64,000 nt of DNA. It comes from Enoplosus armatus (taxonomy: Eukaryota; Chordata; Actinopteri; Centrarchiformes; Enoplosidae). Within the stretch, counting starts at the first letter, position 1. The number at the start of each line of letters is the position of its first letter. The notes under the pieces are model-generated. The model saw only the letters and a list, made by a program, of their open reading frames with translations, was not told the origin of the DNA and searched no databases. The translations under genes and the position numbers were made by a program. Below, one piece after another: positions 29,236 to 48,059 of the stretch. The DNA is taken from the NCBI RefSeq assembly GCF_043641665.1, contig NC_092198.1, positions 7,128,501 to 7,192,500 on the forward strand, given 5' to 3'.

Positions 29236-29719
29236 CAGGACAGACTCCTCTCTCCCACTGCGACGGGCTTCAAGGTCCCTCCGGAGCTGCAACACACGGG
29301 ATGGTCTGCCAGCAGCCACAGGTGCAAAGCACTCACTGCCAATGTTAAAAACAGAACATAACACATGCACACACACAAACATGGGGTCTGACAAACACAC
29401 AAATGCAGAGACCAATACTGTCTCTGTCATGTTGTGGTCATCTCATGCAGATGGCCCCATTGCACAGCCTTTTTTTTCATATTCGATAGAAATTAAAGTG
29501 CTGTTAGCCCTTTATCATCCAATGATAAGCACATGAGAGAGGTATGATTCAAACTGTTTTTAAGCATTCATGGCTCTTTTGACGTTAAAATATAATTTTA
29601 GCCATCACTGCTATGGCAGTATTATCTTATTCAGAGTTAATTGCTGGGATCTGAGAACATGTCAACATCACTTAAAAGAAGTCAAATGGAAGCAAGGAAC
29701 ACAAGAACTCAGAAGATCA

Positions 29720-29960
29720 CAAAGGTTTTAAAGCTGCATTATTTATATGTATCACTATGTGCTGTGTGACAGGTGTGGCTTGTATTGGCAAACCCAGAGA
29801 CTCATTACCTGACTCAGTTTGCCCCCATTTCAACGGAGCATTTTAGCGTCTTTCAGCTCATTGTTTTGGTTTTACGGCCCACAACAACAACAACAACAAC
29901 AGAGCTAGAGGCATACTGAAAACGTGACTTACGTTTGATGAATGCTAATGTTGTTTCACG
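29720..29960 (-). repeat. dispersed repeat family, copy 2 (inverted)
   Basis: Its reverse complement contains GTTGTGGGCC, ATGAGCTGAAAGA and TAAAGCTGCA-like blocks found in the right half of copy 3. A short CAA microsatellite (29884-29901) is embedded. Confidence 0.5.
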
Positions 29961-30559
29961 TCAGCTGGATGAGGCAATTGTTTGCTAATACGTTCGCCTA
30001 TCTATAAGGTGATACTATGTCAATGTTGTGTTTTCAGCTTATTCCCCGTCGCCCAAGCAAACAAAATGTTAATGGTGCTTTAAATAAACTCCAGGTTGGC
30101 CCAAAGGTGAACGGTAAAATGTTCCTGAAACTTAGCAATTACTTTGACATGTACAATGTAATCATAACTGAAATGATGTAGTAAAATAACACCAAGGTTG
30201 TTTTAAAGTGGTCTCATCCTTTAAGCTGCACAGGTCCTGCTCCGAGCCGTCTTAACTGGCATATTACGGCAAAATCTTACAACAACCTCCCAACATTCCC
30301 TTCCTCTGCAAACAAGTGTTTTACAATAGACACAGCAAGCTCCATTAATCAAATGCCACTTGTAAGCCAGCAGTGGCCCTCGCCTATCAAACACAAAATA
30401 CTTATTGAAAAGCACAAGTTCTAACTCCATTGATAAAGGGACTAAAGGCTTTTCAGTGAGTTACTGAGGCGAGCAAACACCAAAAAGATTCTCGGTGTCA
30501 GCCCACAGCATGAGCCATAAGATGGGACCTGGGCATGTAAAATAGACCCCCTCCCCTCC

Positions 30560-30720
30560 TTTCCATCCATAACTTAAGCAGAGATCAGTGGCTAACACTC
30601 TTAATCCCAAGGGGGTGCTTTCTGAGCTGTAATTTAAAAATAGCGTTTTAATAACACACCACTGCTACAGTACATTAATCTCAGAATTAATTATCTACCC
30701 CACCCCCAGCCTATTTACTT
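30560..30720. promoter_or_regulatory. candidate conserved non-coding element
   Basis: Unique block with AGCTGTAATTTAAAAATAGC and CAGAATTAATTATCTACC cores. Conservation is not tested. Confidence 0.3.
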
Positions 30721-32389
30721 GAAAGAGGCTCTTTGCTGCATTTCTTGTGTTTTAGTTCTATTTATTCCAAGAGTGAGCGGATAAAGAGATGCATGTGGAG
30801 TGTCTTGTGTCGAGTGCAGTAATTATGCAGTCGCTAGTATATTACCAGTATGTATGTGAAAAGCAGCGAATAAATTAGAAGCTGCAGGGTGTCATCGGCG
30901 TAAATGGTCAGTAAGGTGAGATGTTCTTAAATGGCGCACAATTTTTCTCTGCCTGTACAATGTAAACAAGAAACAATTCAATTAAGGACTGCATTAAATA
31001 AAAATGCGAGTGTAATTTAAAGATATTGTAGCAAACAGCTGCAGTATGGAGAATAACTTCATATTCGTTTACATTTTTATACAAGAAAATGTTTTTAATC
31101 AAACGTCACTCCTAGCAACAGAAAATCAATTCCAAAGAGAAATTAAAGAGCATAACGTGACTGCGAGCCAGGCCTAAAGGCACCACAAATATTCAAAAAC
31201 AATATTAAACTGCGATAAATAAAATATGAACCTTCTTTGGCAATATAACGTTCAAGCGTCAGGGGACGCGGGCACTTAATGCAAGTTAATGAAACACAAG
31301 AATCATGTTTAAAGGCACAGCAATCACTGAGCATTTGTCGAAAGGTGGTGATCGTGTTGCTGAGCCCTCTGGCAGAAGTTGCCGGCTGACAAGAGATCAA
31401 GTTAAACACTGACAGTGATTATCAGTATATGAGCTGGGGATGTTAATAAAAATGATGAAAAAAAAAAAAGGAAGAAGAAGACAAATCCTTCGTGTTCTCT
31501 TTCCCCCTCGCTTCCTGTTTCCCTGATTGACTGACTGACTGACCTCTATTGTCATAGCACCACAGCTGACAGTGATCTCCACACATACATCACTTTGTAT
31601 GTTCTCGGCTGAATAGCGGCGACGTGCGTGAACTCTGCATGAGGCAGGTGCCCCCGGGTCTGTGTATCACAGATAACCTTTACAAGGAGGTGTAGTTCAC
31701 GCCTCCCGGCCCCCGCACCTTCCCGCTATCACATCAAAGGATCTGGATGTGGTTAAATTCAGTCACTGGAGAGACAGTCGGGGCTTGGCATGCATGATTG
31801 ATGTCGAGTTTGTAACATTAGGTATCATAAGGTGTAATATAGGAGATAGCGTTAAGTGTAAGATTGCATTTGTTGAAGGAAATACTAGGGAACTGTTTGA
31901 CAGCTCTTGGTGTTTTATGGCTTACTGCTGGTCCTTTTTTCTGTTCTGGATATCTGACCATAGCTGTAAAAACAAAGACCTGCTATTAATTTGTGTTATG
32001 CCATGTGTTAACTCAGTCCTCCTCACTGTGCCTTACTTTTTGGCAGCCTCTGCGTTTTGTCTTCCCTAAACTATAAAGAAATCCTTCACACACATAGAGA
32101 ATCCCTTGCAGACTTTCATGTTTCAATTAAGGTTTGATTGAGTTATGAAATGCACAAGTCTTGCAACCAAACCATCTCAAAATGACATACATTTCTGTTG
32201 TTTGTGACATGACTCTACTCAGATTTCTGTGTCTCCTACATGACATCCTATTAATTTTGTTTATATCTAGGCAGGTGGTTGTCAGTAAAAGTCATTTTGT
32301 CAATCAATTTTTTTCGGACTGACTATTTTTCAAATGAAAAAATAAGTTGCTAATTTTGTCAGTGCTCTTTCTAGACACTGCAGGTTTAA

Positions 32390-32530
32390 TTGCTAATTGT
32401 TAACTGGGAATGAATGCATTTGCATATTAATTAGTTAGCCCATTTGCATTTTTAATTTGCTGCCTTCAAAGGGGGTGAGATAAAAGGTCGCACAATTCTG
32501 AATAATTTAAATAATTTATGCTCCATTGGT
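32390..32530. promoter_or_regulatory. candidate conserved element: two octamers around a homeodomain site
   Basis: ATTTGCAT at 32418-32425 and 32442-32449, with TTAATTAG (32427-32434) between them. Further AATTTAAATAATTTA-type sequence follows. The composition is typical of vertebrate developmental enhancers. Conservation is not tested. Confidence 0.4.
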
Positions 32531-33639
32531 GAAAAGAAGCTGAACAGAAGTGTTCTGCGGATATTAACCCCTGAGAGCTTTTACCGAATAAAGCACTCCA
32601 AAAATTGTTTTAACAAATCTAATTAAACGGAAAAAGGTCTGAACACACAACCACCCAGAGCACTAGGAGCTAGAGTGTGTCCTCGGGAACAAAAAACGCT
32701 CAGGAGAGAGTGATGGAGGGTGTATGGATATGGAGGACGAGACTTCCAGCCCTCCATCCGGATATGAAGGCCTCTCGTAGTCTTTTCATCATTCAGATTG
32801 ATCAAATACCCCTACAGGAATGCTGATGGAGTCAGTGCTTGGTACTGTAATAGTAATTCTCTCTGAAGTTAAGCTGCTCTTTGCAACGTGTCGTACTTCA
32901 TAAGCAATCAAAGAGATGCCTGTACTGTGGTGGATCCTTGAAAGTTACCCGTGACTAATTCCAACTACCCGTCCAAGTTGTCATTTTAATGAATGGACAC
33001 CGCTAGCACGAACAAATTCATCAGATCATCACAGCAAAGCAACAACAAATAGTCAGTACTTGTAGCCATGTGTTCCTCGTTTTAACTTTCTTCTCCTCTT
33101 GGAATTACCGAAGTGTCCATTTAGAAAACAAACAAAAAAAGTTCTTTCCATTTTTGGGTGCAAGGAGCTGATATTTCCTCTCCCTCTTCTTCAACCAGGT
33201 CCCAACTGCATTGTGAGACTGTCTCCTCTCCTTTGTCCCTGTGATCTTAATTACAGGCCCTGGGCCTTGTGCACAGAAGCCCATTTAAATCAGAACACAT
33301 CCAGCTTCCATTATGGGCTTGGCATTTGGTCTTTGTGCCCATGCTCTTAAATTACATGCTGCCAATCCTAGTGGGCACAGGCAAGATGAGGAGCGGAGGA
33401 TGGGTGAGAGATGAGGTGAAAGGGGGATGAGAGAAAGGAGAGAGGGGGCTGAGAGTAACAGTGGTGGGGGCCAGGCTGTGCTTGTCTGTAGAACCCCCCC
33501 CCCGTCCCTCTCTTCTTCTGCCCTCTTTATCACCAGATAACTTATGTAAAGTAGCAGATGAAACCCATTCCCATTCACGTCGGCCTGATTGTCAGAATAA
33601 GCTTGCATTCCTTTGAAAAGTGATTGACCGCCTGAAAGG

Positions 33640-33860
33640 GTACAAATTAGGGGCCTGTTCGTCTTTTCTTCTCCGGTCGTGGGGTTTATTTGCGGCAGAT
33701 TCACCCAGGCCCAAAATTAAGTGAACTCAGGCAGGGATGAATGGGAGAGCTCTGATTGAATAATTGATTTCCTTTGTGCGGCCTGTGTTTAAGAGGGATA
33801 ACTAGACATCCTTTGGAGTGTAATGATTGTAATTACTGCGATGACTGGTCATGTCAAATA
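33640..33860. promoter_or_regulatory. candidate conserved non-coding element
   Basis: A unique-looking block containing CAAAATTAAGTGAACTCAGG, TTGAATAATTGATTTCC and GTAATGATTGTAATTACTGC, rich in homeodomain/TALE-like cores (ATTGAT, TAATTAC). Conservation is not tested. Confidence 0.35.
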
Positions 33861-34479
33861 TGACACAGGAAAGGACTGTTATTAACCTTTATTCTCCACG
33901 TAGAAAAAAAAACTAACCCAATATCCTCTTGTCTCTCCCGTCTGCATATGGGTTTCACCTCTGGTGGAGGCATTGCTGGTGTAGGTTGAATGCATGGATG
34001 AACTCATTCCCTATCTTCTACTCCTGGCCCATGAAAGGTAGATGGGTAATTGACTGTGCAGTCGGAGTCACTGGTGTGTCAATGACTCAGACAGCTAGTG
34101 AGCCTTGGGGTAACTCTCAAAGTACAATATGTTATGGCTTCAGAATTTAAGTGTAAAAGATAGGAGTTATAGCCGTGTTCATGATATCTGTCACATTCCC
34201 ATATGCCTTGACCTCTCAAGCAGTGCGGCCTGAATTGGGCTTTAATGTAGTTGATGCATTTGAGGGCCTCAGTGAAACAGACATTCATCATGTAGTGATG
34301 ATCAGACACAGTCTGCTGAAGTTACTGGACATGTGGTCTGTATGAATCACAGATGCCACCACTGATCTACTGAGACTTGACTTGCCCAAACAGTGAGGTC
34401 TAAAGCCCCACCTTTAAAGCTGCGTATGCAGGCTTGACTGGCTGAAGCAACTCTGACCCAAACACTCTCACTCTATTTG

Positions 34480-35100
34480 TCCTCTTTACAATTCAATATT
34501 GTCTATAGAGGCTGTTTTCAAAGCTATATTTTGTCAACAAAGCATATTAGTTCATTTAATGAATCGGAATCAAGCTGTAAACACAAAGTTGACATCTTAT
34601 GACCTTGTAAAGTTGATAGGCAAATGTGTAAGCAAACAGTTGCACATCTAGCAGACACAGAGCAACATTAGCATCCAGTTGGTGTCATGTTTCTGGCCAC
34701 CTGACAAATGTAAGTCTAATATTCACACTCCTGAGAATGTCTTGAGAAAAAAATATCAGTCTCTTTAACTGCTAAATGCTCCACTATGTTCACAAGCTGG
34801 ACTAGCTGTGTATGTCTGCCATTTGGTGCGGGACGAGAAGGGTACATTCGGTGTATTTTCACTGAATACAGCTGCCTGCTGCATCTGTAACAAGGTTAAT
34901 GAGAGAGTGAGCCAAAACATAAACGTTGTGGGCCTTAAAAACAACTCAAGATGAGCTGAAAGAGGGTAAAATGCTCTGCAGAGCTGAGGAGGACTGCAGC
35001 GTTGGATGATAATTTGTCACTACAGTCAACCCATTTCACATTACACAGTCATTTGATCCATTGCTGATATAGAAATATTGATTAGTGCAGCTTTAAATTG
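34480..35100 (+). repeat. dispersed repeat family, copy 3 (longest)
   Basis: Contains both the left-half blocks shared with copy 1 and the right-half blocks shared with copy 2, so it is the best local guide to the full element (about 600 bases). No protein signature. Confidence 0.55.
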
Positions 35101-36499
35101 AGATGCTCCACTGGGACAGTAGAGAGTTAAAGGGAAAACCCATCTGAAACTATAAATTGTGGTATTTCTGTAATATAGTCCAGCTCAGGTTGAATTTGTA
35201 AATATAAACAAGTCTCTCCTTAATACGCACAACAGCAGAGAGACAAGACTACTGTTATAATGTCAAACTGAAACCAATCCTGGAGCTGCTCCATAGACGG
35301 TGAATAATTGAACAACTGCAAGGCCTCCGTGGTGATTTTACTGGGATATGTAGACACTTTATGATTCACAGCTGTAAGGCCTACAGTCAAATAAAACTCA
35401 TTTGGATGTAAAATCTCAAACATTCTACGAGCCCATAGAGCCAGTCACTAATTCAGTGTCGGTGGACCACCTCCTAGAAGTGTCATGAAATGATCAATTC
35501 AAGACTTGCTGTGATTTCCATTTTAGGCAGGCGGATGTCCATGTTTGTGGATATTGACTGTCCAAAATCACTTAGATAACACAATTCAAAGTCTCATAAA
35601 GGGATTCCCTTTAAGTGCAGGGTGAAACTTGACATGAGCTGTTGTAGTTGAAAAAATGTTGTTTCCGTAACTGTGACCACATTTTAACAGTTGTTCCAGA
35701 GACTATAACTTGCAACAGCTATGTCTTCCCAATCATAACAAGTTCCCATCTGCAAATCTTATATAACACCATACCCAGTTCCATTTTACCCTTTTCTTCC
35801 TCCATTCCCAGCAACACCATAGACAGATCCATCCAACTCCAGGCAGAACTTTTAGAGACATTAGAGTCGCTTGTTTCCTAACTTGTCACCGGAAACCCCA
35901 GGCCTCGTTGCCCTTTAGTTGAACCTCTAGAGTCAGCGCTGCCAGCCTTGCCAGCTGTGGAGACAACTGAAAAACTTAATTTGCAACTTCATTTGAAGCC
36001 TTTAATTAGGTACCAGAAGCACTTGTACAGGGAGAGTGTGACCGGTGAGCACCAGACAGATGGCACCAGGGAAACAGTAATACATTTTCCACATGACCCA
36101 AGTGAGGCATGTCGTATCGATATCGACCTCAAATGGTTCATTTTAAAGAACTGACGGCATTTTTTAGCCATGCTAGCAGCATGGCTCTAGGGATGGCAGT
36201 GTCGGGACTTGTCATGGCAGAATAAGCACAGGTGAAACATATTTCATTAACAAAGGCTCAGTTCCATAAAGTGCCCCAGTAAGCCATGCCAATGAGCCGG
36301 CATGCACAATACCAGGACCTGCAACTAGCTCACCTAAATGGAGTGCAGTTGTTTTTAATTAATCAGTTACACCTGGGCTTTTCCTACTGTGGCATGCCAA
36401 AATGTCTACTGTGAAAAAGGTACTTGAAGTAGCAAAATTAAGCAGTTGTTGATACCAAGAGCATCACAGCCTCAAACAACAGGAAAATTAAAACAAAAA

Positions 36500-39400
36500 T
36501 GTTGGAAATATGATGAACTGTATCTCGAGCTGGGTTTACATGGACTGGCTCAAGTGACTCACCGTACCACTGTGGCCACAGTGTGTGATTCAGTGCAAGC
36601 TAATGCACGCTAATAGCATGTAACCTGCATTTCAAGGAGAGAGAGTGTGTGTATTTGTATTTTTTTTACTTGCAAGTCTACATTTTTTAATTATTTTTTC
36701 GAGTTTCTTTTAAGTTATTTTTTACTTATCTTTATACAGCAAAATCATGATTCTTCTGTTTATGTACATGTTTTTATTTCACACTTGCTTTGGCAATGTA
36801 CTGTAAATGTCCGTTTGCCATGCCAATGAAGCTCGTTGGAATTGAATTGAACTGAACTAAATTGTGTGTCAGCAAGGTGAACCTGAAGGGCCAAGGGCAG
36901 GAAAAGCCCACACCATTGTGCACACTTTCACATAGACATTCATAAGGTAAGGTTTAAGATATCGTACAGATGATCGAGCACTATCACCAGGTCAACATTT
37001 CCATTAGTCTGGTTTAGTTTGGCACCGCTGTGCTTTGGTGCAGCCTAACAGAGCAGATAGCATGGCTGTAGACTCTTGTACTTATTTGACAGCATTATTT
37101 GAATGCAGCTCTGCACCATTCATGGATTTCTCCGTCTGTCTGTGTCTCAATTAATCTGAGCAGTATTTAGGACCCTGCTGCTGGGATATGGCTGCCTCTC
37201 TGATGCTTCTGCCTTCAGGCCCTGGCCGCCTTTCACCTGAGATCCCTGGAGGCACGTAGTGGATTAACCATCAGTAGTTTGCGTTTAGCTGAAACTTTTT
37301 TCACGCAGCTATCTGTACTGGTTGTCTTTAAAACCGGTGGACACAGGAGAATCATACTGCCGTGACATTTGTTTAGTATTTGCACCTATTGTAACTAACA
37401 TGAATTCAACCTGACCTTTCAATGAACAAACAAAACAACTGTTACATTTAATTGTAACTTTTTAAATCATTATTTGCACTGACGAAAATGATCTCAAAGG
37501 TGAGATTTAATGAAAGAAAAGCCTCACCTCAAGAGAGAATCTGAATATTGTCAATAATGAGCAAAAAAAGTTATTTTATTTCCCCATGAGTCTATAAATG
37601 AAGACACAAATTTAGTCTGGAGTTGGTTGCGACTGTGCCATCCTGCTATTTGTGTTCCTTAATGACTTTCTAATTCCTCATCAGTGGGTAGCTAGCCTCC
37701 ACAGCAGGCAGGCAGGGAGCAGTGGCAGGGTGCCATCCAGGAACAGGTGCTCTTCCATGTTGTGCTTATGGTGTCCGTAGGCCTCGGTTGCACCCTTTAG
37801 GTTGATTTGAAATTGGGAACATTTCAGCGGGTTCAGTGCTTCACTCTGAGCTCAACGTTTTCTGCTCGCTCACTCGAGCGCCTGACTTCGACTCCAGAAG
37901 CTGATTCATTTTGTGGCTGCTGCTAACTAGCTTTGTTTTTAAGTTACATAAATAAGCTACATTGACCCGCTACGACTGCAGAGACCATTTAATGATGAAG
38001 CTTTGCCCTGCAGTACAGTAACATTACAATTTAGTTTTATCAAAGTTTTCTGATTTTGCATTCCTATTGTAAGCTATTATTTGCTGTGTCTATCGAGCTG
38101 ATGCCATAAGCTTACTGACTATTGCCACAACATTCTCCTGTTACTGTATCTCCATTTTAGGCTATTATTACCACCCCTTGATTTTATTTTGTGAACTTAA
38201 AACATGAACACTCTTCTTCCAATCCTGAAAACATGTGAATCAGTAATATGAATCAGTTTACATTTTATGAATACCCTGCATTTAACTGTCAGAATCACTG
38301 AGCTCATATTTTCATTTCATGCTCATTAACTTCTGTTCTGTTACTCTCAGACAGTCCGGTGTGTTTCCATTTGTTCTCCTTCACTCTTCTTTCAGGCTCA
38401 CATTGGTCAATATTGACAGATTAACATCCAGGTCAGCCCGTTTTCTCACATCTTCCTGAATACTTTGCAGGTCAGACAAAATTGCTGTTTAGGGACCACC
38501 TTCCTGCTGGGCAGTACAATACAGCAGGTACCTCTTATTTGCCAGACTGAGACAAGAAGTCAGGGAAACAGAAGTCCAGGGAGACTGCGGGCAAGGGGCT
38601 AATCAAGTTACCATACAAAATTAGCACGAGAAAAAGCATTTGTTTACCTTGATCAGCTGTTGTCAGTTTTTTTCTTTTTGTCTTTTTATAGGGTTGCTTT
38701 TTTTTTGCTGTCATGAAGTCTCTTAAGGTTATTAATTGAATATCACATGCAACATTGTGGTGGCATTGAAAGCGTCTTTGTGTTGTTGAATGACACCATA
38801 ACAACTGAATTACACTGACATTACCCAGTAAAGGTAACTCTGTAAATCTGACATCCCCTCCGGTCAATCAACCCCTGACCAGCTCAAATATATGAACACA
38901 AAAACAGAACATTCACAGTATTTACAGTTTTATTTATGCACTATGTACAAAGCACAAAGACAATGGTAGGTGATGGTGGATGGATGTAATGATGTTATCC
39001 TCAGACTCGTCAACCAACAAGGGGCGCTCCATCACTTCTGTCTGCTGTAAGAGATACAAAAGGAACAGGGTTGTAGGACTTACAAGTTCATGGAGTAGCA
39101 TGTAACACCCCCTCCCTCAAAAGGTCACCCATGGGTGACATAAAAACAGTATGTAGAAAGTGATCAGGTACCACACCATTGTTGATATTGACTGTGGTGC
39201 CCCCAGTATTTTATTAGAACCTTGATAACTAAAGTGTTCAATGTGGAAACTTGCTTTTCCATATTTTCTTCAAAAATATTAACCATTTCCAGGAATTAAA
39301 GGTAATTTACAGCACCATCTGATGATCAGCAAAGTTAAATGCAGAAAAAAAACAAAATCATGACAGTTGGAAGCCTTTTCCAAGTGCGGTATACCAAATT

Positions 39401-42190
39401 CAGACACACACATCCCAGTATGTTGGCCATGACACCTCTCCTCCACCACGCTGGTCAGATCACTCAGAGCAACATAACAGTACACATCTACCGGGCCTCC
39501 TCTGATCTCGCCCGGGAAGGAGACAACACTTCCATATCAACACCCTGTCATCTCACAATGTGGCATCATCCCCTTTGAAGGTACAGTAGCATTGTTGCAG
39601 TTTCTCAGATGTGAAACTCTAGCTTTTATCATCCTGTTTTGGGCAAGCAGGAGAGGAGTGGGAGATGAAGGAAGCGATTTCTTTTTAACTTGGACCCACC
39701 AAAGTGGAAAGAAACAGCGTGTTGACAGGCGTGTGAAAGGAGTACTGCTGGGTCAACCGGGGAACTTCAGAGACCAGTTTACAAGGCTTCATAAAGTCTC
39801 TCTGAAGAGGAGGAGTAATAGGCTCACTGGCTGCAGAGCAAGTATCAGCGTTCGTGTAAAATCAGAAGTTAGCATAGAGGGCTAGTTTCTATGGATGCCT
39901 GCACATGTTTTTACTATAGATTATTGTTCGTTCAGTTTAAGCCACATAAGGTGAGGCTTGCTAACGTGCCACAAAGAATCTTAAGACAAAAGCCGAAGAA
40001 ATTTGCTCCTTGTCCTGAATTACCAGCCAGCTGTAAACTACAAGTCCCATTCCACAGCAGGAGGATCACTCCTCCCATTAGCCTTGGCATAGTGCCGACT
40101 CCAAATGTGAGATCTGTGGTCGTCAGGAGGCCCAGTTGGGACAAGACCCTCTGTCACTCACGGCGACACATGTCATAAACTCATTGTCTTGCCATCAATC
40201 GGGGGACCTAACCACCTCCACAGCAGATGGAGGCCCAGCAGGAAGACAGGGGGCCATGCCCTGAGCCTCTGCCCCACACAGAGTGCACGCGGCGGGAGAA
40301 AGAGGGGCAACAACTATAGGGGAGCCCCATACCCTGGACTGGACCTCCTGTGGATACACCTCTGGATGAAGTCCTAATGTTGTCCATGATTAATTAGAGA
40401 CAAGTGTAAGTACGCCGTTACTGCTGTGTAAGGAAATAGGCTCGTGTCTGATATGAACATTTATCCCATTGGGTAACTATTTAAAAGTTTCAAGTCACAG
40501 ATTGTCTTTTCCTTTATGTCAGCAATTACTTTGCATCACAACAGCATCTATCAGTAAATATATAAAGGTCTAAAACCGCAGCGAGCATAAACATCCCTCC
40601 CAAATTTAAGAGATAAAGCAGCGATAAACATCGTCTGCAAGGGATAAAGATGTCCTGTCTCCCCTGAATGGGGACATGTAATGATATTCATAAAGAGACC
40701 ACCTACTGGGGGCGCAGGAAAAACTGTTCCTAAGCAACAACATACACGCTCTTACAAGCTACATCTTGGGAAATTTTGACCGGATTGGGATGCAAACAAC
40801 AGAAAACCTTTAACTAGGCCATGTTATGAGTCTGCTCCCTATGGCTGAGTATCTGGGTGTCTCGTCTGGCACAAATCCTCCTCAACTAATGATACATACT
40901 GTATTTCAACAAAAGACAATAAAGAGAAGAGATGCAAGCTTGTTGCTAAACCAAATCACAGCCCCTTTTTCCGTAGTCCTTCAGTTCAAAATGTTGCATG
41001 AATAATTACAAGCCATACAATCAATGTTCCAAAATCCATCAAGGGTAAAGATCAAGTCTTATTTTTCACAGAAAATGTACCCTGTAAGATTTCTCTTTAA
41101 AGGATTGTTGTACAAGTTACTGTACAATGGATGCATACTTCAAAGGTCAAGAACTGGTCAACCCATCTGTCTAATCCCTGTTCTCCCTCCAGCACTCGGA
41201 AACCATTTCACATTATCAGTTGATGAGAAAACTCATAATGGCTCAGGTGCATTAAAGAAGTCTCGTGCCCATTTAATGTAATTAATTGGTGAGTCCCATC
41301 CACAAAATGGTTACTGAATGTCAGAAATGTTATATTTGGAGGAGAAATAAAATCCCAAAGCCAATGAAGAAGGTGGAAATCTTGTCCAGAGCCATGTGAA
41401 AGTATGAAACTACCTTCTAATCTGTTATATGTTCTTCTGAGGATGTTATTTACATAATGCTGTGGAGGACCGTATGATGCAAAGCTAGGCTCTATTTAAT
41501 GCACGAGTTCATTAGATTGAGTGTGTTTTTTGCCGAACGAAAATCTTAAGCATACTTGCTACTATCCTCTTCATCCAAAAAGGCCTAAAGACAATTACCG
41601 TTCAATAATGAGTGATGTTTGTTTCTCCCTGTCATTAATTACAATTAATCAAACACAGCAGATGACTTAAAAGCAGAGGTCAACTGACAAAACATTATCT
41701 TCTGGGTACAGCACTTCCAGGAATATGATCAAACAACAGCGCGGGGGGGGGTATCTTTTTAAAGCACAACATCATGATCATCCACACAAATACATCACAA
41801 AATTATTAATCAGCACCTCACTACTATTATCTGGTCTGCAAATCAACACATTAAGGTGAAAAATGCAAGCGTTCAAAAATCTTTCCCATAAAGACTCTGC
41901 CATTTATAAAAAGATTACTGACGGTAAAGATGCTCCCTTAACTCTAATCTGCATCAGTTTTTGCTGTCACCAAATGACTAGTCTTTGAACAGTGTCTGTA
42001 TCCCCTTGCTGCGTTCGAGGAGGAGGCCAGCAGAAAGGCTTCATTGCCCTCTTGTGGTGAAAAGATATTCATCTTGCAGTCAACCTCACAATGGGCCTTC
42101 CATGACTCTCAACATGAGCACTTTATGAGAGGATGTCACATGGGGGACATGATGACAAGGTAGGAAAGAGAAGTGAAGTGCAGCTAGAGG
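36500..42190. other. gene-free stretch downstream of the poly(A) polymerase-like gene
   Basis: It contains a LINE-like 3' tail at 36640-36862 and otherwise unique-looking AT-rich DNA. Small frames such as 39592-39885 show no known domain. I could not identify a clear AATAAA for the minus-strand gene ending at 42194; the nearest variant ATTAAA I see is near 41500. Confidence 0.45.
36640..36862 (+). mobile_element. LINE-like 3' tail
   Basis: TTGGCAATGTACTGTA, then TGCCATGCCAATGAAGCTC and a GAATTGAATTGAACT tail, the form of 3' ends of fish non-LTR elements with an AATTG-type terminal repeat. No coding part is attached. Confidence 0.5.
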
Positions 42191-42193
42191 GAA

Positions 42194-48024
<5,831 letters not shown>

Positions 48025-48059
48025 TGCTATGATTGTTAACCAATTACTTATTAAGTTTG

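Larger units (their letters stand above)
21900..30400. other. gene-free stretch rich in decayed interspersed repeats
   Basis: Contents include an inverted-repeat element (22905-23073), a repeat-like block containing GTTACTTGTTACAG and CCAGTAAC (25845-25960), two members of a dispersed family (27340-27690 and 29720-29960), and a candidate regulatory block with two octamers (24690-24850). The 276-codon frame at 24434-25264 has no recognisable domain. Confidence 0.5.
30400..36500. other. gene-free stretch with strong CNE-like blocks
   Basis: No gene seen. Candidate conserved elements lie at 30560-30720, 32390-32530 and 33640-33860. A third copy of the dispersed repeat family lies at 34480-35100, and another repeat-like segment follows at 35110-35470. 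Confidence 0.5.

Noticed and set aside
33285..33704. 139-codon minus-strand frame
   Set aside because: Crosses a GA/CT low-complexity run with no domain, and lies next to a CNE-like block.
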